Below, in pieces: positions 1 through 9,839 of a stretch of DNA of 64,000 nucleotides; position 1 is the stretch's first letter; each line of letters opens with the position of its first letter. Made by a program: the position numbers and the translations under genes. Origin of the DNA: Alphaproteobacteria bacterium (lineage in GTDB: Bacteria; Pseudomonadota; Alphaproteobacteria; UBA6615); the NCBI GenBank assembly GCA_021774575.1, contig JAJFIX010000009.1, forward strand, positions 62,001-126,000. The letters are read 5' to 3'. Under the pieces are notes generated by a model. That model was not told the DNA's origin. It made no database searches and saw only the letters and a program-made list of their open reading frames with translations.

Positions 1-1
1 C

Positions 2-436
2 ATGCTGAACACCGTGGTCCGCCAAGTTGCCTTTTTCGAGTTTGAACGGCGGGTTCATGATCAGCGTCGGAACAGTGAATTACTGCCCGAAGAACTCGGC
101 GATATCTGGATGGATGTGCAAACCGAAAGCCTTGGCCCGGCAATTCGGTTCGACGATGCCTATCGAAATTTCTGGGCTTATATTCCGCATTTCATCCATT
201 CGCCCTTCTACGTCTACGCCTATGCGTTCGGCGATTGCCTGGTAAATTCGCTCTATGCACTTTACGAGGAGTCCGAAGACGGGTTTGCCGCCCGTTATCT
301 TGACATGCTGCGCGCCGGGGGCACCCTCCGCCACAAAGAGCTGCTGGCCCCCTTTGGCTTAGATGCCTCTGACCCCGGCTTTTGGCAGCACGGCCTCCGC
401 ATGATCGAAGGCATGATTGACGAGCTCGAAGGTTAG
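2..436 (+). CDS. M3 family oligoendopeptidase (PepF-like), C-terminal fragment, truncated by window start
   Basis: Protein RNSELLPEELGDIWMDVQ...WAYIPHFIHSPFYVYAYAFGDCLVNSLY resembles the C-terminal part of M3 oligoendopeptidase F. Confidence 0.8.
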   Translation: MLNTVVRQVAFFEFERRVHDQRRNSELLPEELGDIWMDVQTESLGPAIRFDDAYRNFWAYIPHFIHSPFYVYAYAFGDCLVNSLYALYEESEDGFAARYLDMLRAGGTLRHKELLAPFGLDASDPGFWQHGLRMIEGMIDELEG

Positions 437-482
437 GTCACTGGGCGTGGTTATTGGGGGTTGCCGGTTCCATGGCATAAAA

Positions 483-512
483 AAAGCCCGGCGGGTGGTC
501 CCGCCGGGCTTT
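483..512. terminator. Bidirectional intrinsic terminator between convergent pepF-like gene and amtB
   Basis: Perfect 13-bp stem AAAGCCCGGCGGG-TGGT-CCCGCCGGGCTTT with A and T tracts on either side. Confidence 0.9.
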
Positions 513-531
513 GAGTTAGAGGAACGTTGGA

Positions 532-1851
532 TTAGTGGACGACCTCGCCGTGGAGGTTGATGTCCAGGCCTTCGATTTCGTGCTCTTCGCTGACCCGGAG
601 ACCGATGATCGCGTCGACGATTTTTAAGATGACGAAGGTGGCGAGGGCCGACCAGACGATGGTTGCGCCGATGCCCCAGAGTTGGGTCATCACCTGACCG
701 CCATTGCCTTCGATCAGGCCCGGCGTGCCGCCGATGGCCTCGACGGCAAAGACGCCGGTCAGAATCGCACCGACAATACCGCCAATGCCGTGCACGCCAA
801 AGGCGTCCAGACTATCATCATAGCCGAGCATCCGCTTGAGGCTGGTTGCGCCCCAGAAACAGACGACACCGGCGACAAGCCCAATGATAAGAGCGCCCAT
901 CGGGTCGACGTAACCGGAGGCCGGGGTGATGGCGACCAACCCGGCAACGGCGCCGGAAACGATGCCGAGGACGCTTGGCTTGCCGCGGATGACCCATTCG
1001 GCAAACATCCAGGTGAGGGCCGCAGCGGCAGTGCAAATCTGCGTGACCGCCATCGCCATGCCCGCGGCGCCGTTGGCGCCAACTGCGGATCCGGCGTTAA
1101 AACCGAACCAGCCAACCCAGAGCAATGAGGCGCCGATAACGCTCAAAACCAAATTATGCGGTGCCATATTTTCTCGACCGAAACCCGTTCGCTTGCCTAG
1201 AACCAAGGCGGCAACGAGACCGGCAACACCGGCATTGATGTGAACCACCGTGCCGCCGGCAAAATCAAGCACCCCGGCATCGGCAAGAAAACCGCCGCCC
1301 CACACCCAATGGGTGATCGGCGCATAAACGATCAGGCTCCACATGCCGAGAAACAGCAGCATTGCCGAAAACTTCATGCGGTCGGCAAAGGCACCGGCGA
1401 TCAACGCCGGGGTAATGATGGCAAAGGTCATCTGGAAGGTCATGAAGACCGTTTCAGGTATAGTTCCGCTCATCGCGTCGGGGCCCATACCGGCCAGAAA
1501 TGCCGATGAAAACCCGCCGACATAGGCGTTTAGTCCGCCGCCATCGGTAAAGGCTAGCGAATATCCGACGATCATCCACAAGATGGTCATCAAGCAACAA
1601 ATGGCAAAGCTCTGCATGACCGTGGCCAGCACGTTTTTCTTGCGCACCATGCCGCCGTAAAAAAGCGCCAGCCCGGGGATGGTCATCAAAAGAACCAGCG
1701 CCGTCGACGTCATCATCCAGGCGGTATCACCGGTGTCGAGCTCTTGGGCCAGGGCCGGCAAGGCCGTGGCGGCCAGGGTTGCCAACGCGCCCGCCATAAC
1801 GGCCACGGGGCGCATAGATTTCATAATTAAGTTTCCCATTACGTCCCTCAT
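532..1851 (-). CDS. amtB: Ammonium transporter
   Basis: AmtB/Mep/Rh family sequence (FYGGMVRKKN, THWVWGGGFL, DSLDAFGVHGIGGIVGA); signal-like N-terminus; overlaps glnK by 4 bp. Confidence 0.95.
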   Translation of the reverse strand: MRDVMGNLIMKSMRPVAVMAGALATLAATALPALAQELDTGDTAWMMTSTALVLLMTIPGLALFYGGMVRKKNVLATVMQSFAICCLMTILWMIVGYSLAFTDGGGLNAYVGGFSSAFLAGMGPDAMSGTIPETVFMTFQMTFAIITPALIAGAFADRMKFSAMLLFLGMWSLIVYAPITHWVWGGGFLADAGVLDFAGGTVVHINAGVAGLVAALVLGKRTGFGRENMAPHNLVLSVIGASLLWVGWFGFNAGSAVGANGAAGMAMAVTQICTAAAALTWMFAEWVIRGKPSVLGIVSGAVAGLVAITPASGYVDPMGALIIGLVAGVVCFWGATSLKRMLGYDDSLDAFGVHGIGGIVGAILTGVFAVEAIGGTPGLIEGNGGQVMTQLWGIGATIVWSALATFVILKIVDAIIGLRVSEEHEIEGLDINLHGEVVH

Positions 1852-2186
1852 ATCGCTTGATCGCCGGTTTCACCGGTCCGAATGCGCATTGCTTGGCTGA
1901 GCTCATAGACAAATATTTTGCCGTCGCCGATTTTGTCGGTCTTGGCGGCAGTTGCGATGGCCTCGATGACCTGATCGACTTGTTCGTCGCCCAGCGCGAT
2001 TTCGAGTTTCATCTTGGGTAAAAAACTGACAGCATATTCGGCGCCGCGATATATTTCGGTCTGACCTTTTTGGCGGCCATACCCCTTGACCTCACTCACG
2101 GTTAAGCCCTCAACACCGATCGCGGTGAGGGCTTCGCGCACTTCTTCCAGTTTGAATGGCTTGATAACGGCCATTAGCATTTTCAT
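1848..2186 (-). CDS. glnK: Nitrogen regulatory protein P-II
   Basis: PII sequence MKMLMAVIKPFKLEEVREAL...GRQKGQTEIYRGAEY (T-loop)...KTDKIGDGKIFV. Confidence 0.95.
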   Translation of the reverse strand: MKMLMAVIKPFKLEEVREALTAIGVEGLTVSEVKGYGRQKGQTEIYRGAEYAVSFLPKMKLEIALGDEQVDQVIEAIATAAKTDKIGDGKIFVYELSQAMRIRTGETGDQAI

Positions 2187-2235
2187 TGGACTACACCTGA
2201 TCCTGTTAATTAGACGGCTATTTTGCCTCTAACCA

Positions 2236-2251
2236 TTCAAGATCCGTGCCA
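2236..2251 (-). promoter_or_regulatory. Candidate sigma-54 (-24/-12) promoter of glnK-amtB
   Basis: Minus strand TGGCACGGATCTTGAA against TGGCACGN4TTGCA; perfect -24 box, C to A change in the -12 box; about 50 bp upstream of the glnK ATG. Confidence 0.55.
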
Positions 2252-2311
2252 ACTTGGTTTCGGCTAGGTTTTGGGTGTGAGAGCGCCTTACGGGCGGCTA
2301 CCGAACCATAT

Positions 2312-2362
2312 TTTGCCTAAAATTTTAGCAAAAATAGCATTTTTGTCTATTTTTTAGGCAAA
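2312..2362 (-). terminator. Nested AT-rich stem-loop at the 3' end of the rlmD-like gene
   Basis: Outer arms TTTGCCTAAAA/TTTTAGGCAAA (11 bp perfect), inner arms CAAAAAT/ATTTTTG; right arm encodes the C-terminal PKK codons. Confidence 0.45.
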
Positions 2363-3696
2363 GCTTCAAACAAGGCGACTAATTCGAGGTGGCGGGTATA
2401 AATGAACTGATCGATCGGGATGACCCGGCGCAGGATATATCCGGCGTCAGCCAATTCTTTTGCGCCGACGGCAAAGGTCTCGGGATCGCAACTCACATAG
2501 ACGATCGCGCCGGGCCGGCGGGCCGTGTCCACCGCGCCAAGTTTCATCGGGCCGACCCATTCATGATGAAAAGGGGGGTCGGCGACGAGCACGTCGTAAT
2601 TCGACATTTCCCGGGCCGATAATGGCTGGCTGCCGAGATTGCGTGGTGTGACTTTAATCGCCGCACCGGATTGTTTTGCCGCAGCGGCAAGAGCCTCACT
2701 GGCCGGGCCGTCGATATCGTAGGCGGTGACCTTGGCCCCGGCCCGCGCGATCGGTAGGGAGAGTGTGCCGAGGCCCGAGTAGAGGTCGGCGACGGCTAGG
2801 CCGTCGAGTTGCACTGCGAGTTGCCCCGCCTTGATGCGGCTGCCTTTTTTGCGCTTTGCGACATGTTTTAGACACGCCATGACCGCCCCGGTAATCGCCG
2901 CTTCACCGGTTGCGCTTGCTTGCAGGAAGGATGAGGGTGGAAAGGCAACGTCTACGCCGGACAAACGAACCGTCGGCGTTTCGCGCAAAATGACCGGGAC
3001 AGCGGAGGTGGCGTGATTATTGTCTGCCCGCCACGAGATGCGGGCGATATTATTGGCCGCGGCAAATTCGGCCAACTGCTTGGTTGTGGTTGCGTCGGGT
3101 TGGCGCGTGATGAAACCGCTCACGGCGCGAAGGGTTGCGTCTATCCCATTGCTGCATTCGGTCAGATGAATATCCAGCCGCTGGCCACCGGTCATGATTT
3201 TGTTCAGCAGGGGGGCTAAGTTTGCTAGCACGTCGTTCAGGGCGGGCCGCAAAACAAGACAGGCGCCGATGTTTTCAATCTTTGAACTGCCACGCTGGTG
3301 AAATCCGAGGGTCAATCCCTGCTTGGTCTTTTCTGCGGCGAAATCGGCGCGTCGGCGTTCACCGCCCTTGGTTGTCATGAGGTTGGCGACCAATGACCCG
3401 GCCTTGGTCGCGGTCATTCCGGTCCGCCGAACCAGCGCGTCGGTAATTTTGCTCCGTTTCCATTCGGTATATCTATCCGCCGCCAGCTGTTGGGCGGAAC
3501 ATCCACCGCAGGCGGGGAAATGCGGGCACGGGGGATCTTGGCGATTGGGGCCCGATGTCGCGATTATGGGCGGCGCATTTTCCGACACAGTTACCTGGTC
3601 GCCGGGAGCTGTGCCTGGAACAGTGATTTTTCTCCCGTCGACGATGGCACTGCCGTCGCCGTCTTGCGTAAGGTCGGTAATCGTCACGTTTTTCAT
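2347..3696 (-). CDS. Class I SAM-dependent RNA methyltransferase (TrmA/RlmC/RlmD-type m5U)
   Basis: TRAM-like N-terminus, CPHFPACGGCSAQQL cluster motif, ADLYSGLGTLSLPIA, VSCDPETFA motifs. Confidence 0.88.
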   Translation of the reverse strand: MKNVTITDLTQDGDGSAIVDGRKITVPGTAPGDQVTVSENAPPIIATSGPNRQDPPCPHFPACGGCSAQQLAADRYTEWKRSKITDALVRRTGMTATKAGSLVANLMTTKGGERRRADFAAEKTKQGLTLGFHQRGSSKIENIGACLVLRPALNDVLANLAPLLNKIMTGGQRLDIHLTECSNGIDATLRAVSGFITRQPDATTTKQLAEFAAANNIARISWRADNNHATSAVPVILRETPTVRLSGVDVAFPPSSFLQASATGEAAITGAVMACLKHVAKRKKGSRIKAGQLAVQLDGLAVADLYSGLGTLSLPIARAGAKVTAYDIDGPASEALAAAAKQSGAAIKVTPRNLGSQPLSAREMSNYDVLVADPPFHHEWVGPMKLGAVDTARRPGAIVYVSCDPETFAVGAKELADAGYILRRVIPIDQFIYTRHLELVALFEALPKK

Positions 3697-3702
3697 GAGT
3701 TT

Positions 3703-4446
3703 TCAGGTCTCGCGTCGCGCGGCAATTAAGAATTCGATATTGCCCTTGGGGCCGGTGATCGGGCTTTTGGTGAGGCCGGTGACTTGCCAGTTTTCCATCG
3801 CGTCGAGCCAAGTTCGGATTTTATCGCATGACGCGTCGTGCAGTGCCGGGTCGCGGACGACACCACCTTTGCCGACGTCACTTTTCTCGACTTCAAATTG
3901 GGGTTTAATAAGTGCGATCAAATCGGCCTTGGGCGCGGTCAGTGAGAGCGGTGTAGGCAGGATAGTTTGCAGTCCGATGAAGCTCGCGTCGCAAACAACC
4001 AAGTCGATCAAATCAGGAATTTGTTCAGCAGACAGTCGGCGGGCATTGGTCCGTTCGCGGACGCAAACCCGGTCGTCATTGCGTAAACCCCAATCGAGTT
4101 GCCCGTGGCCTACATCGACCGCGTAAACCCGCGCCGCGCCGTTAGTCAAAAGAACATCAGTAAAGCCGCCGGTAGAGGACCCGATATCGAGACATGTTTT
4201 GCCCCTGGCCGAAATGGCAAAATGGTCGAGCCCATGCGCAAGTTTCATCCCACCGCGCGAGACCCAAGGATGGCGGGGGCCGCGCACCTCCAAAACAGCG
4301 TCGGCGGATATGATCGTACCCGCCTTTTCTACTCGTGTTTCGCCAATGAATATCTGCCCGGCCATGATCATTGCCTGGGCGCGTTCCCTCGTTGCAGCCA
4401 GCCCGGCGGCGACCAAGGCGCGGTCAGCGCTCAATTTCTGGCTCAT
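3703..4446 (-). CDS. tlyA: TlyA family 23S/16S rRNA 2'-O-methyltransferase/hemolysin-like (start moved to MSQKLSADRALV)
   Basis: S4-like N-terminus plus CLDIGSSTGGFTDVLL and ALIKPQFEV; ATG at 4446 overlaps the MATE stop. Confidence 0.88.
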   Translation of the reverse strand: MSQKLSADRALVAAGLAATRERAQAMIMAGQIFIGETRVEKAGTIISADAVLEVRGPRHPWVSRGGMKLAHGLDHFAISARGKTCLDIGSSTGGFTDVLLTNGAARVYAVDVGHGQLDWGLRNDDRVCVRERTNARRLSAEQIPDLIDLVVCDASFIGLQTILPTPLSLTAPKADLIALIKPQFEVEKSDVGKGGVVRDPALHDASCDKIRTWLDAMENWQVTGLTKSPITGPKGNIEFLIAARRET

Positions 4447-5891
4447 GGGGCCCGCCCATACTGATGGATCAAGGACCGGTAGCGCGCCATCATGGCGATG
4501 GCGACAACCCCAAGGCCTGTCAGCAGGCCAACCCATATTCCAATTGCGCCATATCCAAGCGGGAAGGCAAATGTAATGCCGACGGTGGCGCCGATCCCCC
4601 AATAGCCGACGGCTCCGATAATCATCGGCACCGCAGTGTCGCTGAGGCCGCGCAGCGCACCCATGCCGATCACTTGGGCCCCGTCAAAAATTTGGAATAA
4701 GGCGGCGATGCCGAGAAATGATGCCGCCAATGCGATTGTCTCGGCATTGGCAGGATTGGCCTGGTCGACATAGAGCGCGGCAATCGTTTCAGGCAACAAC
4801 CAAAAGAGCAATCCGGTCAAGGTCATGAAACAGACGCCAAGTCCGTAAGCGATCCAGCCGGCACTGGCGACCCCGGCAATGTCACCGCGCCCATAGGCGT
4901 GACCGACCTGGATGGTGGCAACTTGGGAGAGGCCGAGGGGGATCATGAATGTGACGGCAGCGGTTTGGATTGCGATATGGTGGGCGGCGGTTTCTATGGC
5001 GCCAATGCGTCCCATCAAGAAAACTGACCCGACAAAAAAACCGACTTCGAGCACAACCGCAATACCTGAAGGCAATCCAACCCGCATAACCTCAATGAAT
5101 TTGGGCCAATCGGCGCGCCAGAACCGCGCCAAAATAGCATAACGGCGATAGGGCAGTGCGGTTTGGGTGATCGCTAGTAAGGCTAAGAACATCAATATAT
5201 TGACCAAGACCGTGGCAAGCGCCGCGCCGTAAACGCCCCATTCGGGCAGTCCAAATTTGCCGAAAATGAGCCCATAATCGAGCAGCGCGTTTGCGGCGAC
5301 ACCAAATAACGATGTGAAGATAACCGGGTGGGGGCGTCCTATGGCGCCGACAAAAGCGCGTAAACTGCCATACCAAAATCCGGGCAGCAGGGCCCACTTA
5401 ACCGTATCCACGTAGATCGACGCGCTGGCAGCGATTTCAGCTGGCTGTCCGAGGGCGGAAAATAATCGCGCCGACTGGGAGAGTAGCAGCATTATCGGTA
5501 GGGCCAGTACCAAGGCGACCCAAAAACCCTGCCGGACAAAACGCCGGAGGCTGCGTGGGTCGCGGGCCCCATAGGCTTGGGACGCCAGAGCCATGACGCC
5601 ATGGCTAACCCCGATGCCAAAAATAAATACCACAATATATAGCCCGCCGCCGATGGCCATTGCCGCAAGGGAGGTAGGGCCAAGGCGACCGATCATCAGA
5701 CTATCGGTCAAGCCTAGGCTAACCTGCGCCAGCTGGGCGAAAATCAGCGGTAGTGCCAGGGCGAGAGTGGCGCGAACTTGCTGGGCAATAGGCACTCGCG
5801 CTATCCTCGGTTCGGCCAATTTGTTTTGGTTGGGGGTGAACATGGCGTCACCATGCCGCGTCGTGCCTATAATCGCACGTCTATTTTGCAT
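4443..5891 (-). CDS. MATE family efflux transporter
   Basis: Twelve-TM-like MATE/NorM sequence (LPLIFAQLAQVSLGLTDSLMIGRLG); the start may be the internal Met at 5843. Confidence 0.9.
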   Translation of the reverse strand: MQNRRAIIGTTRHGDAMFTPNQNKLAEPRIARVPIAQQVRATLALALPLIFAQLAQVSLGLTDSLMIGRLGPTSLAAMAIGGGLYIVVFIFGIGVSHGVMALASQAYGARDPRSLRRFVRQGFWVALVLALPIMLLLSQSARLFSALGQPAEIAASASIYVDTVKWALLPGFWYGSLRAFVGAIGRPHPVIFTSLFGVAANALLDYGLIFGKFGLPEWGVYGAALATVLVNILMFLALLAITQTALPYRRYAILARFWRADWPKFIEVMRVGLPSGIAVVLEVGFFVGSVFLMGRIGAIETAAHHIAIQTAAVTFMIPLGLSQVATIQVGHAYGRGDIAGVASAGWIAYGLGVCFMTLTGLLFWLLPETIAALYVDQANPANAETIALAASFLGIAALFQIFDGAQVIGMGALRGLSDTAVPMIIGAVGYWGIGATVGITFAFPLGYGAIGIWVGLLTGLGVVAIAMMARYRSLIHQYGRAP

Positions 5892-6173
5892 ATTTTCGAC
5901 AAGACAAGCCGTTTAGCACGGCTTATCTGCTTGCACTGTGGAGTATGGCCTAGCATTGGGGAAGAATGACTATGTTTTGGGGGTTGTCTGTGCTTCGGGT
6001 ATCCTTTAGCGTTGTCACCTCAAGGGTTGAAATCTCCAACATCACATATTGTCTGAACCGCATTTTTGCAGCGGATGATTATTTTGATCGATGTTGGAAT
6101 TTTTGCCGGGCCGTCATCCAAAGAGCCCCCTGTCGCCCAGCTGGGCACAGAGTTAAAGGGCTACGGAGTTAGT

Positions 6174-7469
6174 GTGATTGGTACCAGGACGAGCCGACCG
6201 GAAGTAACCGGTCCCGATAGGTTAACCGACGTCCTTCCGCGTCGTTTTGCTGACGTTCGCCAGGCAAGTATGAGCCTGGGCGCGCGGTTGAGCGACGAGG
6301 ATCAGACCCCCCAATCGATGACCGATGCCAGCCCGGCGAAATGGCATCTTGCCCATACTAGCTGGTTTTTCGAAGTGCTGTTGCTCGAGCAGTTCGTTAC
6401 CGACTATGTGGCGTTCAATGCGCACTATAATTATCTCTTTAATTCCTATTACGAGACTATTGGCGACCGGCATCCTCGCCATGTGCGAGGGTTGTTGACA
6501 CGGCCGTCGGCCGAAGAGGTGCGCGCCTATCGGGCTCATATCGACGCTGCGATGACGGCGTTTATGGCCGCCGCAGTCGACCTTGATAATGCCGATGAGA
6601 TTGCTAATTTGATCACTCTTGGTTTGGCCCATGAAGAGCAACATCAAGAACTCTTACTGACCGATATCCTGCATCTATTTTCCCATAACAGTCTTAGCCC
6701 GGCATTTCAGCCCTATCGGCCGATCCCGGCCGGTAAGGCACCGAATATTGAATGGCTCGAATTTACCGGCGGTGTCGGCGAAATTGGGTTTGACGGTGAC
6801 GGTTTTGCTTTCGATAATGAAGGGCCGCGCCACCAGGTGATGCTGCGTGATTACCGTCTGGCCTCGCGCCTGGTGACGGCCGGTGAGTACCTGGAATTTA
6901 TGCGAGATGGCGGCTATCGGCGCCCGGAATTTTGGATGTCCGACGGCTGGGCGACGGTTCAGGCGCAAGGCTGGTCGGCCCCCCTATATTGGCAGGAACG
7001 CGATGGGGACTGGCATGAAATGGGCCTTTCGGGCCTGCGCGAACTCAATAGCCAGGCCCCGGTCGCCCATGTCAGCTATTATGAGGCCGATGCCTTCGCC
7101 CGCTGGGCGGGCAAGCGCCTACCAACCGAAGCCGAGTGGGAAGTCGCCGGACAAAAGCAGGGCGTTACCGGGAATTTTCAGGATTCAGGATTGTTGCGTC
7201 CACGCCCGACCGAGGCCGGTCCGGGGCTGCAGCAAATGTTCGGCGATGTCTGGGAATGGACGTCGAGCGCCTATTCCGCCTATCCCGGTTTTCGGCCGGT
7301 CACCGGCGCCGTGGGTGAGTATAACGGGAAATTCATGTCCAATCAGATGGTCTTGAAGGGCGGTTCCTGCGTTACCCCCGAGGGGCATATTCGGCCCAGT
7401 TATCGAAATTTCTTTTATCCCCATATGCGTTGGCAGTTCATGGGACTACGCCTGGCCGAAGATAAATAA
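6174..7469 (+). CDS. egtB: Ergothioneine biosynthesis protein EgtB (probable GTG start; ORF open from 6066)
   Basis: DASPAKWHLAHTSWFFE, HEEQHQELLLTDI (iron ligands), FGE-sulfatase domain with VSYYEADAFARWAGKRLPTEAEWE. Confidence 0.9.
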   Translation: MIGTRTSRPEVTGPDRLTDVLPRRFADVRQASMSLGARLSDEDQTPQSMTDASPAKWHLAHTSWFFEVLLLEQFVTDYVAFNAHYNYLFNSYYETIGDRHPRHVRGLLTRPSAEEVRAYRAHIDAAMTAFMAAAVDLDNADEIANLITLGLAHEEQHQELLLTDILHLFSHNSLSPAFQPYRPIPAGKAPNIEWLEFTGGVGEIGFDGDGFAFDNEGPRHQVMLRDYRLASRLVTAGEYLEFMRDGGYRRPEFWMSDGWATVQAQGWSAPLYWQERDGDWHEMGLSGLRELNSQAPVAHVSYYEADAFARWAGKRLPTEAEWEVAGQKQGVTGNFQDSGLLRPRPTEAGPGLQQMFGDVWEWTSSAYSAYPGFRPVTGAVGEYNGKFMSNQMVLKGGSCVTPEGHIRPSYRNFFYPHMRWQFMGLRLAEDK

Positions 7470-7478
7470 AGAGGATCC

Positions 7479-8450
7479 ATGAGCAATAAGGCACATGCGG
7501 CGCTAGGCTTTGACGACTACGGGCATCACAGTGACGAGCTGGAAACAGAAGTGCTGACCGGCCTGGCCAAACCGCAAAAACGTATTTCCAGTAAATATTT
7601 CTACGATGAGCGCGGGTCGAAACTGTTCGAGCAGATTTGCGATCTCGACGAATATTATGTGACCCGAACCGAGCTTACTTTGTTGCGGGCCCATGCCAAG
7701 GATATTGCCGATGCGGTCGGACCCGGCGCGGCGATGATCGAATTTGGCAGTGGTGCCAGCCTTAAAGAACGTATTCTGCTCGATGCCTTGGTGGCACCGG
7801 TGGCCTATATTCCGGTCGATATTTCCAAGGATCATCTGCTGGGTGCAGCGCGCGCGCTGGCTACCGATTATCCCGATTTACCGGTGCATGGCGTTTGCGC
7901 CGACTATACAAGGCATTTCGATTTGCCCGAGATTGCCGCCAAGGGCAATCATTTCGGATTTTTCCCAGGCTCGACCATTGGCAATTTTAGCCGACCGGAA
8001 GCGGCGGAATTTTTGCGTAAAGCGGGCCAGACACTTGGCAAAGGTGCTGGCATGGTCGTCGGTGTCGATCTGAAAAAAGATCCGGCGATCCTGCATGCCG
8101 CCTATAACGATGCGAGCGGCGTTACCGCCGCCTTTAATCTAAACTTGTTGATACGGGTCAATCGGGAACTCGGGGCCGATTTTGATCTCGATGCCTTCAG
8201 CCATATGGCGCGGTATGACGCGTCGGGTGGCTATGTCGAAATGTTGCTGCGATCCGAACGTGAGCAGACCGTAACCATTTCCGGCCAACAATTTGATTTT
8301 ACCGTTGGGGAGACGATCCACACCGAGTTTAGTTGTAAATACGGCGTTGACGAGTTCCGCCAATTGGCCGCTGGTGTCGGCATGACACCCGCCCATTGCT
8401 GGGTCGACGAAAAGGAGCTGTTTTCCATCCATTATTTGGTGGTCGATTAG
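7479..8450 (+). CDS. egtD: L-histidine N(alpha)-methyltransferase EgtD
   Basis: FYDERGSKLFEQICDLDEYYVTRTE, FFPGSTIGNF; directly downstream of egtB. Confidence 0.93.
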   Translation: MSNKAHAALGFDDYGHHSDELETEVLTGLAKPQKRISSKYFYDERGSKLFEQICDLDEYYVTRTELTLLRAHAKDIADAVGPGAAMIEFGSGASLKERILLDALVAPVAYIPVDISKDHLLGAARALATDYPDLPVHGVCADYTRHFDLPEIAAKGNHFGFFPGSTIGNFSRPEAAEFLRKAGQTLGKGAGMVVGVDLKKDPAILHAAYNDASGVTAAFNLNLLIRVNRELGADFDLDAFSHMARYDASGGYVEMLLRSEREQTVTISGQQFDFTVGETIHTEFSCKYGVDEFRQLAAGVGMTPAHCWVDEKELFSIHYLVVD

Positions 8451-8456
8451 GGCGCC

Positions 8457-9548
8457 TTACCGATGGTCGGCACCAATGGCCTCGGCAATACTGGAAAATC
8501 CGTCGGCCGCCAGACGTGCGGCAAGGTCCGCCTTTAACCTGGGTAGTAGGCCCGGTCCTTCATAGACCAGGCCGGTATAGAGCTGCACCAGCGTCGCCCC
8601 GGCGCGAATACGGGCATATGCATCACTGCCACTGCTGATGCCGCCGACCCCGATCAACGGCACCTCCCCCTGGGTTTGGCGATAAACCGAAGCCAGCATT
8701 TGGGTCGCAGGACCCTTCAGGGGCTCCCCCGACAGGCCACCGCGCTCCCGCGCTTGTCGGCTGAGGAGGCTGGCGGGGCGATTTGCGCTGGTGTTTGAAA
8801 CGATGATCCCGTCGATGCCCGCCCCTAGCGCGATGGTCAATATGTCGCCGAGCTGCCCCTGTTCAATGTCGGGGGAGAGTTTTATCAACCGAGGTGTGGG
8901 AACGGTGTCTTGCTTGGTGGCGTCGGTTAGTGCGGCCAGCAGTGCCGCCAGCGGGCCCGGGGACAGGAATTGCTGCCCATCTTTGGTGTTGGGGCAGGAA
9001 ATATCGATGGTCAGGAAATCTACCAATGGCGCCAAGCGGACATAGAGATTTACGAAATCTTCGATCGCATCTTTGCTATCTGTATTGGCGGCGAGGTTTG
9101 CGCCGACCATTTTTTCGGAACCGAACGAAGTGGATTGACGAAAATTCATTATCCGGTGGGCAATGGCCTCCATGCCGTCATTATTGAATCCCATTCGATT
9201 TATCAGAGCGCGGTCTTGCGACAATCGGAATAGGCGCGGGCGCGGATTGCCGGGTTGGGGCAACGGCGTAATGCCGCCGACATCGTGAAACCCAAACCCC
9301 ATATTTAAGACGGGCTCGATGACGGTGCCGCTCTTATCAAATCCGGCGGCCATGCCCACCGGGTTCGAGAGTTGCTGCCCCCAGATTTCAGTTTTCAAAA
9401 TGCCCGGATCCGGTGCCGTCGCCCGAGGCCCGAATTTTTGCACCAAACCCCACAGGGTCAGTTTGTGCGCCGTCTCGGCCGGCAAGAAACGAAGCATCGC
9501 GACTGCAAAGTCGGAAAACTCAAACATCGGCAATTTGCCATCTGCCAT
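8457..9548 (-). CDS. pyrD: Dihydroorotate dehydrogenase (quinone), class 2
   Basis: LSNPVGMAAGFDKSG, DISCPNT, SGEPLKGPAT, GVGGISSGSDAYARIRAGATLVQLYTGLVY. Confidence 0.95.
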   Translation of the reverse strand: MADGKLPMFEFSDFAVAMLRFLPAETAHKLTLWGLVQKFGPRATAPDPGILKTEIWGQQLSNPVGMAAGFDKSGTVIEPVLNMGFGFHDVGGITPLPQPGNPRPRLFRLSQDRALINRMGFNNDGMEAIAHRIMNFRQSTSFGSEKMVGANLAANTDSKDAIEDFVNLYVRLAPLVDFLTIDISCPNTKDGQQFLSPGPLAALLAALTDATKQDTVPTPRLIKLSPDIEQGQLGDILTIALGAGIDGIIVSNTSANRPASLLSRQARERGGLSGEPLKGPATQMLASVYRQTQGEVPLIGVGGISSGSDAYARIRAGATLVQLYTGLVYEGPGLLPRLKADLAARLAADGFSSIAEAIGADHR

Positions 9549-9839
9549 GTGCCGTTCGGGTCGGCGCCGAGTGAAACTGATGCGAATATGAAACAGTCAT
9601 GGCCTACCTGGTGCAGAAATGATGCAATAAATAAAGGGCTAACGTATTTTAACTTGCAGAAAATAAGATTTACACAGGTTTCACAAGAAATTCGTCAGTC
9701 TTCGATTGCCGAGACGGCATTGGTCGTTTACCGTTATTGGCGTCAGCGGTCGGCGAAGCACTGAACGGAGCATGGGGTTCGGGGTTTTTACACTATAATT
9801 TTCTACCTGTCTTAAATTTGACCTGGTTCGAGGTACGAC

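Noticed and set aside
3323-4126. 267-aa plus-strand ORF opposite rlmD-like and tlyA genes
   Set aside because: Spans two genuine minus-strand genes; shadow-frame composition.
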